Positions 60,701 through 64,000 of a stretch of 64,000 bases of DNA are shown piece by piece. A model generated the notes under the pieces. It did no database searches and had not been told where the DNA came from. It saw nothing but the letters and a program-made list of their open reading frames with translations. Origin of the DNA: CAWUKT01 sp963923035 (GTDB lineage Bacteria > Bacteroidota > Bacteroidia > J057 > JADKCL01); the NCBI GenBank assembly GCA_963923035.1, contig CAWUKT010000016.1:32870-96869 (forward strand). Direction: 5' to 3'. Made by a program: the position numbers and the translations under genes. Numbering within the stretch: position 1 is the first letter of the stretch; every line of letters begins with the position of its first letter.

Positions 60701-63631
60701 CAGCCTCCGACCAATGTCAACGCCTTCCTCGTGCGCAACGAGAACCCATTGCTCCTGACTTCCCTCAACGAGCAACAGGAATTGGCCGCGATTACCACCA
60801 CGGACAAGACCTTTATCCGTCTCACCTTCGACTACCACCATGCGCAGGAACTGATCAACTACCACCGGGAGATCAATTTCGAGCAATTGCCGGGCTATGT
60901 CGAACTGCCGGATTCTCAGGAATTGTTTGCGGAAGACATCGAGATCTTCTTCCGGAATGAGGTGCCGAATCAGGTGACGGGCAAAGTCATCTCAGTCACG
61001 GCCGGTCCCAATGACCTCCTTTCGGTCATCGAAACGGGTGAATTTGTGGTGGACAGTGCGGGCATCAACCCCAATACCAACCAGCCGAATCAGGTTTTGG
61101 TCCCTTCCATTACCACCGATCCCAACAACTTCATTGGCGGTGTGGTCTCGATCAATGGCCTGAACTATGTCATCCATGCCGTCGACAATACCGGAACCTA
61201 TCCCAAGTTCACGGTCTTCAAGGTGGATGGAGATGGCAATTCGGTGGATCTGAATTCAACCCTGGCGCTCAGCGAATTGACCCCTCCGCCCAGCGGCGAC
61301 CTCTTCATGGCCGTGGAGAACATGCTTTCTCCTGCGTCCTGGGGCACGCCGAACCCGAATTCCTTCCGGGTGAACATCGACCATACCGGTATCCACAAGG
61401 AAACCGTGGTCCTGTCCATCCCCGATGGAACGAAGGAGACGCATGTCCAGAAGTTCCGCGGTATCCTGCGCAATGCCCTGATTGAGGAGGTTCTGGAAGA
61501 TCACGACGGCGATAACCTCGACGGCGTGGACCCCGGAGATACGCCTCCGATCCACCTCGGCCTCTACAAGATGACCTTCACCGGTTATTCTCTGGCCCAA
61601 CACAGCCAGGCTACCAGCAGCCCCCACCGCGTGGAATTCTGGCGCGGCGTCGTTCGGGTTCGGACCCAAAACGATCCCAATGGCCCGCGGAAGGTCCTCA
61701 ATGTGGTCCGGACGGAGAACATTGGCACTTCCAATGACCTGATCGTCTACGCCATCGACCCGACCTTCGACAGCTCGGCCAGCTACGATCCGATCCAGGT
61801 CGGGACCAAATCGGTCAACTACTATCCCGGTTACCGGACCTATTTGAAGTACGACAATACCTACGGCTACACGGAAGGGGACATCCTCCCCACGGGTGGC
61901 GACCTGGTCAAGTACTCCATTTTCGGCCTCCGCAGCCGCGATACGGGACTTTCCTTCACCTCCAAAATTTCGGTTCCGAGCCCGATGTACGCCCAGGCCA
62001 TCATCGAGCCCCAACAACCGCAGTTGCCCGGAGGCGGATTGTTTGCGACGCGACCTGACTTCTACGGCAAGTCGACCTATACCTTCACCACGAAGTACAA
62101 CCACGAGCCGTACTCGGTCCAGTTCCTCCGCGCGAGCGATATCCAGATCTTGTCGGCCCTCTTTACGGACGACGACGGTGGCAACCCTTCGGTGATGACC
62201 GTCCAGAAGATCCAGGAGCAGATTTTCGGCAACCGCAAGGATGTGTGGTTCAATGACCGGTGGAAGAACCTCATTGGGTTTGACTATACCTACGCTGGCA
62301 ACCCGTCCAACAACGGCCAGTTCGAAATCTTGCCGGCCGCGGGTGGCGTTCAATTGCCCATGCCCAACAACCAGCGCTTCATTGATGCGATCAACTCCTT
62401 CATTGACGATCACAACAGCTTCTACGGCACCTCCATCGCCAATATCTCTTCGATTACGTCGCTCTACCAGGTCATCATCCCCGGTACGGCCCAGTACGCA
62501 GAGCTCCAGGTCGTGGACTTCGTGAAGCAGGTGGTATTCAACTGCTTTGTGCCCTTGACGGAGATTCCGATCATTTACCAGCACATCAAAGGCAGCAGCT
62601 ATTCGCCGATTCCGAAGAAGCAGAAGGTCCGCGACCACAATGGCAACCTGTTGTCTCCCAGCGATCCCGAATTCGACATGGCTCCCATGGCGAAGACCAT
62701 CGGGCCGGGCGGAGGCAATCCCGATCACGAAACCCAGTTCACGGATTTCACGATCGATGGCGCTGCCAATGCGGCTTACTTCTATGCGGTCCGGGAATTT
62801 GGGTTGCAGATGAAGGCGGGCGAACAAAGTCCGATCCTCGGGCCGATCAGCCTCGTCAATGCCGCCGCTCCCCGGAAGCCGGAGGTGGTGAAGGTGACGC
62901 CGATCCTCGAAAACAGGATTCCGGACATTCCCCCGGCCATCCAACTGGAAATCAACGGCTACGCCGAGCACCAGCGGATCCGGAAGGTCAATGTCTACCG
63001 GGCCACTTCGGGCATCGAAGCCAAGAGCATTCGTACCATGACCCTGGTTCAATCCATCGATGTGGTCGCCGAAGGTATCCAAAATGATACCACCTGGACG
63101 GTCACGGATGATTTCTCTGACCTTGGGTACGCCCCCTACGGCGATCCGCTGTTCTATGTCGTGACCGTCTCCCGCGAGGTGGAATACCACGACCGGAATG
63201 GCACCCTGGTCAACGAATTCGCTCCGTCCGAGCCGTCCAAGATGGTCCTCACCAATATTGTGGAGAACTACAATCCCGACGCTCCGAAGCTCCGCTACTA
63301 TTCTACCCCGGTCAACGGCTCGGGTGAATTGCAGCAGGTGACGATCGTTTGGGACAAGACCGTCCACAACGGCAAGTACCACCTCTTCAAGCTGAACGAC
63401 GACGGTACCTGGATCGAGATCAAGGAAGTCATTTCCAATGATCTGGAAGTGGTTCAGGACCTCGCGTCGACTTCCCTTGCCAGCGGCACCCTGCTGGTAG
63501 ACGATGGCGGAACTCCGATCTGGCACCAGTTCAAGGTGGTTTCGGAAAACTTCGCCGGCATGATCAGTCGGGAAGACAAAGTTCTGACCGTCCACAACCT
63601 GGACGATTGGGATGACATTGTAAATCTCTAG
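57767..63631 (+). CDS. Giant protein with propeller-like start and fibronectin-like end (1954 aa)
   Basis: A 1954-residue protein without a signal peptide. About 1-370 has short repeated strands of the kind seen in beta-propellers (GLPVVTKSLPDGSTVWGRAL, ILFSFLPNGTLYWSKYL). A GGGGDPGG linker at about 388 separates it from the central part, which starts with SKGNHLRWMLRG (about 421). Several long beta-rich modules follow. The C-terminal ~260 residues resemble two or three fibronectin-III-like domains (RKVNVYRATSGIEAKS, then VTIVWDKTVHNGKYHLFKL). No T9SS sorting domain or sortase-like end is present. The last gene of the cassette; the function is unknown to me. Confidence 0.9.
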   Translation: MYFVNKYIQPTIDLDYAEEFQENGSSVIYSLGYSEGLPVVTKSLPDGSTVWGRALATGLEGVRFSKLIQLDPTGDMVYVVLGRVENRYILFSFLPNGTLYWSKYLNVNDPYDRADIVADITANRFFFVYNAKVKGIWRPYVKQFNSAGILGGQIQLTYGKGGNDFMLYEAVARTNGGVTLAGIVGQSNSSTILLELDSGLKLGKTWLREKMVLHDLIMDSPDKYILSGYELNQQSVILFRLDGSTTDYHVVFGTQGYTSYLSLGDGEFYASIYDSLHGRVHKLDFSLSIVWTKEIIANSIEYPLSILNSNPNTANLTFVSDNGVLLGHTNKNLDSCATVVRPIPEVGIYSHDLSNPRVSISGTSHEPLNLQSALNAHSSTIEDVCKGGGGDPGGNFELTGDESIQSGHLYLQAAGSTGADSSKGNHLRWMLRGILSEHLPKGDLASTTANFNKPDDYVRIYRTRYTPVTTAINLQQATPMVQNSDFRWLYPLGQEAVYINFLDQTRYSQVLGSVNPATDPIPFLQAYGSAPLEIEHLTELSFAVTMDFTQTGGSPEVDLELLSVEENTTTSPKVVSLRQSFAFSQVSGRKLLSENIRSVRMSATDMVMTRITFEFYSDFIVSKARGGDWQYMGQYSLTVDTGVAYTQLEPTANSVNGNWLRYNDNAHVKVQNYKDRWNSASLDPDERILNTVQKYINLSDSASNPQAIETIYFNDPNATPIPGFEPDPDFDPSENEFELSNLTVLNWAALDYHIARMLGLGVLDLDTTVFSGDWVYMAEYFTVDDLEDGLGVRDVQHLYMSLPTSLNDQRLPVPVDLKAPVPGVFFGLGTEAPAVMTDADGYSPDGRTRFLSLFNEALPEEEPDTPFWSSTYMFVSADLTAPVYAGIEYRNQGSANWDKPELPHNTLYSNIDSTVPAEQKFETRPIVIPDPEYPLFVHRERSSGWHEYSSYGINWFSRATSSTVIHALETTIEPNNTLQPPTNVNAFLVRNENPLLLTSLNEQQELAAITTTDKTFIRLTFDYHHAQELINYHREINFEQLPGYVELPDSQELFAEDIEIFFRNEVPNQVTGKVISVTAGPNDLLSVIETGEFVVDSAGINPNTNQPNQVLVPSITTDPNNFIGGVVSINGLNYVIHAVDNTGTYPKFTVFKVDGDGNSVDLNSTLALSELTPPPSGDLFMAVENMLSPASWGTPNPNSFRVNIDHTGIHKETVVLSIPDGTKETHVQKFRGILRNALIEEVLEDHDGDNLDGVDPGDTPPIHLGLYKMTFTGYSLAQHSQATSSPHRVEFWRGVVRVRTQNDPNGPRKVLNVVRTENIGTSNDLIVYAIDPTFDSSASYDPIQVGTKSVNYYPGYRTYLKYDNTYGYTEGDILPTGGDLVKYSIFGLRSRDTGLSFTSKISVPSPMYAQAIIEPQQPQLPGGGLFATRPDFYGKSTYTFTTKYNHEPYSVQFLRASDIQILSALFTDDDGGNPSVMTVQKIQEQIFGNRKDVWFNDRWKNLIGFDYTYAGNPSNNGQFEILPAAGGVQLPMPNNQRFIDAINSFIDDHNSFYGTSIANISSITSLYQVIIPGTAQYAELQVVDFVKQVVFNCFVPLTEIPIIYQHIKGSSYSPIPKKQKVRDHNGNLLSPSDPEFDMAPMAKTIGPGGGNPDHETQFTDFTIDGAANAAYFYAVREFGLQMKAGEQSPILGPISLVNAAAPRKPEVVKVTPILENRIPDIPPAIQLEINGYAEHQRIRKVNVYRATSGIEAKSIRTMTLVQSIDVVAEGIQNDTTWTVTDDFSDLGYAPYGDPLFYVVTVSREVEYHDRNGTLVNEFAPSEPSKMVLTNIVENYNPDAPKLRYYSTPVNGSGELQQVTIVWDKTVHNGKYHLFKLNDDGTWIEIKEVISNDLEVVQDLASTSLASGTLLVDDGGTPIWHQFKVVSENFAGMISREDKVLTVHNLDDWDDIVNL

Positions 63632-63847
63632 TGGTTTTTGAGTAGCTCACGGAAGGCGGTCGGGGCGAGGGTCCCGGCCGCACTTTCGACGACTCGCCAA
63701 GGAAAACTTCCTAAACATGCCAAACAGATGGCTCCTGAGGGAGCATCGCACCGGATCGGCCCAGGCTGGTCCGGTGTTTTGGTTGTTATGGGGGCTTGGA
63801 AAAATGAAATTCGGGGGATTCAGGCGGAAGATTCGAAGGTTGGGGTC
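63632..63847. other. Non-coding end of the cassette
   Basis: No gene or clear terminator is visible. A frame of 113 codons from 63638 has no protein-like features before it enters the repeat array, so I do not call it a gene. Confidence 0.45.
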
Positions 63848-63952
63848 AAATTTTCCACCTCCCAGCTCCACTCCCCCACCTCAACCCTCGGCTGGCCTGC
63901 CTCCGAGCTCGGCACTTCCACCTCCGACCTCGGTGGGCCCGGCTGCGAGGTC
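63848..63952. repeat. Second 21-bp tandem repeat array, five clear units
   Basis: Units of exactly 21 bp start at 63848, 63869, 63890, 63911 and 63932, with a weak sixth at 63953. The core is TTCCACCTCC...GAGCTC, the same kind as the 34,781 array. Read from 63848 the units give KFSTSQL, HSPTSTL, GWPASEL, GTSTSDL and GGPGCEV, parallel to the DLSTQEL-type heptads of the first array. Confidence 0.8.
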
Positions 63953-64000
63953 GGGGAGTCCCATACGTGTCCCGTTTAACTTCAGAAACAGCTTTTGGAA
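63953..64000. other. Right edge after the repeat array
   Basis: 48 bp containing one weak further repeat unit and then unassigned sequence. The array or a gene may continue outside the window. Confidence 0.3.

Noticed and set aside
63638..63979. 113-codon frame after the giant cassette
   Set aside because: Its second half is the 21-bp repeat array and its first half lacks protein-like features.

Overview
The window is a piece of a Bacteroidota chromosome, most like the Saprospiria/Lewinella branch. The signs are a type IX secretion (T9SS) sorting domain, a PorE-type OmpA protein, a TonB receptor with a carboxypeptidase-like N-terminal domain, the efp-accB-accC block, many lipoproteins, -7 promoter boxes of the form TAnnTTTG, and almost no Shine-Dalgarno sequences. 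Gene density is high, the genes are fairly GC-rich, and I see no insertion sequence, CRISPR array, rRNA or confident tRNA.

Left part (0-18 kb): the end of an NAD(P)HX repair enzyme overlaps aroE. Then come a convergent S9 dipeptidyl peptidase, a small phosphodiesterase, a T9SS cargo protein, a lone MlaE-type permease, a PorE-like protein, purM, a minus-strand lipoprotein-rsmI-lnt group, a DUF2892 protein, efp-accB-accC, and a divergent NmrA/HxlR pair with a palindromic candidate operator. An AT-rich orphan gene follows.

Middle part (18-47 kb): a six-gene minus-strand run holds a J-like membrane protein, a GrpE-like protein and a non-canonical 829-aa Hsp70, followed by an amidohydrolase, a possible SUFU-like protein and a DUF3109 protein. 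A TonB receptor and a beta-helix lipoprotein sit nearby with clear terminators. Then come psd, an outer-membrane beta-barrel, a DJ-1/PfpI protein, era and der, a structured non-coding stretch, an orphan barstar, and a glgE-maltokinase-glgB operon for alpha-glucan made from maltose 1-phosphate.

Right part (47.4-63.6 kb): four plus-strand genes in tandem, with gaps of 10-27 bp, encode 1251, 128, 2055 and 1954 residues. None has a recognisable signal peptide or T9SS C-terminal domain. The first contains an alpha/beta-hydrolase with a readable Ser-Asp-His triad. The third is a long regular beta-rich protein and the fourth has a propeller-like start and fibronectin-like end. This cassette is the best candidate for an undescribed system.

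Two non-coding stretches, 29 kb apart, hold the same degenerate 21-bp tandem repeat (34.8-35.1 kb and 63.85-63.95 kb). Three gaps carry long pyrimidine-rich tracts. At least seven genes have a -7 promoter box ending only 3-5 bases before the ATG, which suggests leaderless mRNAs. Family names below come from reading motifs by eye; no database search was run.
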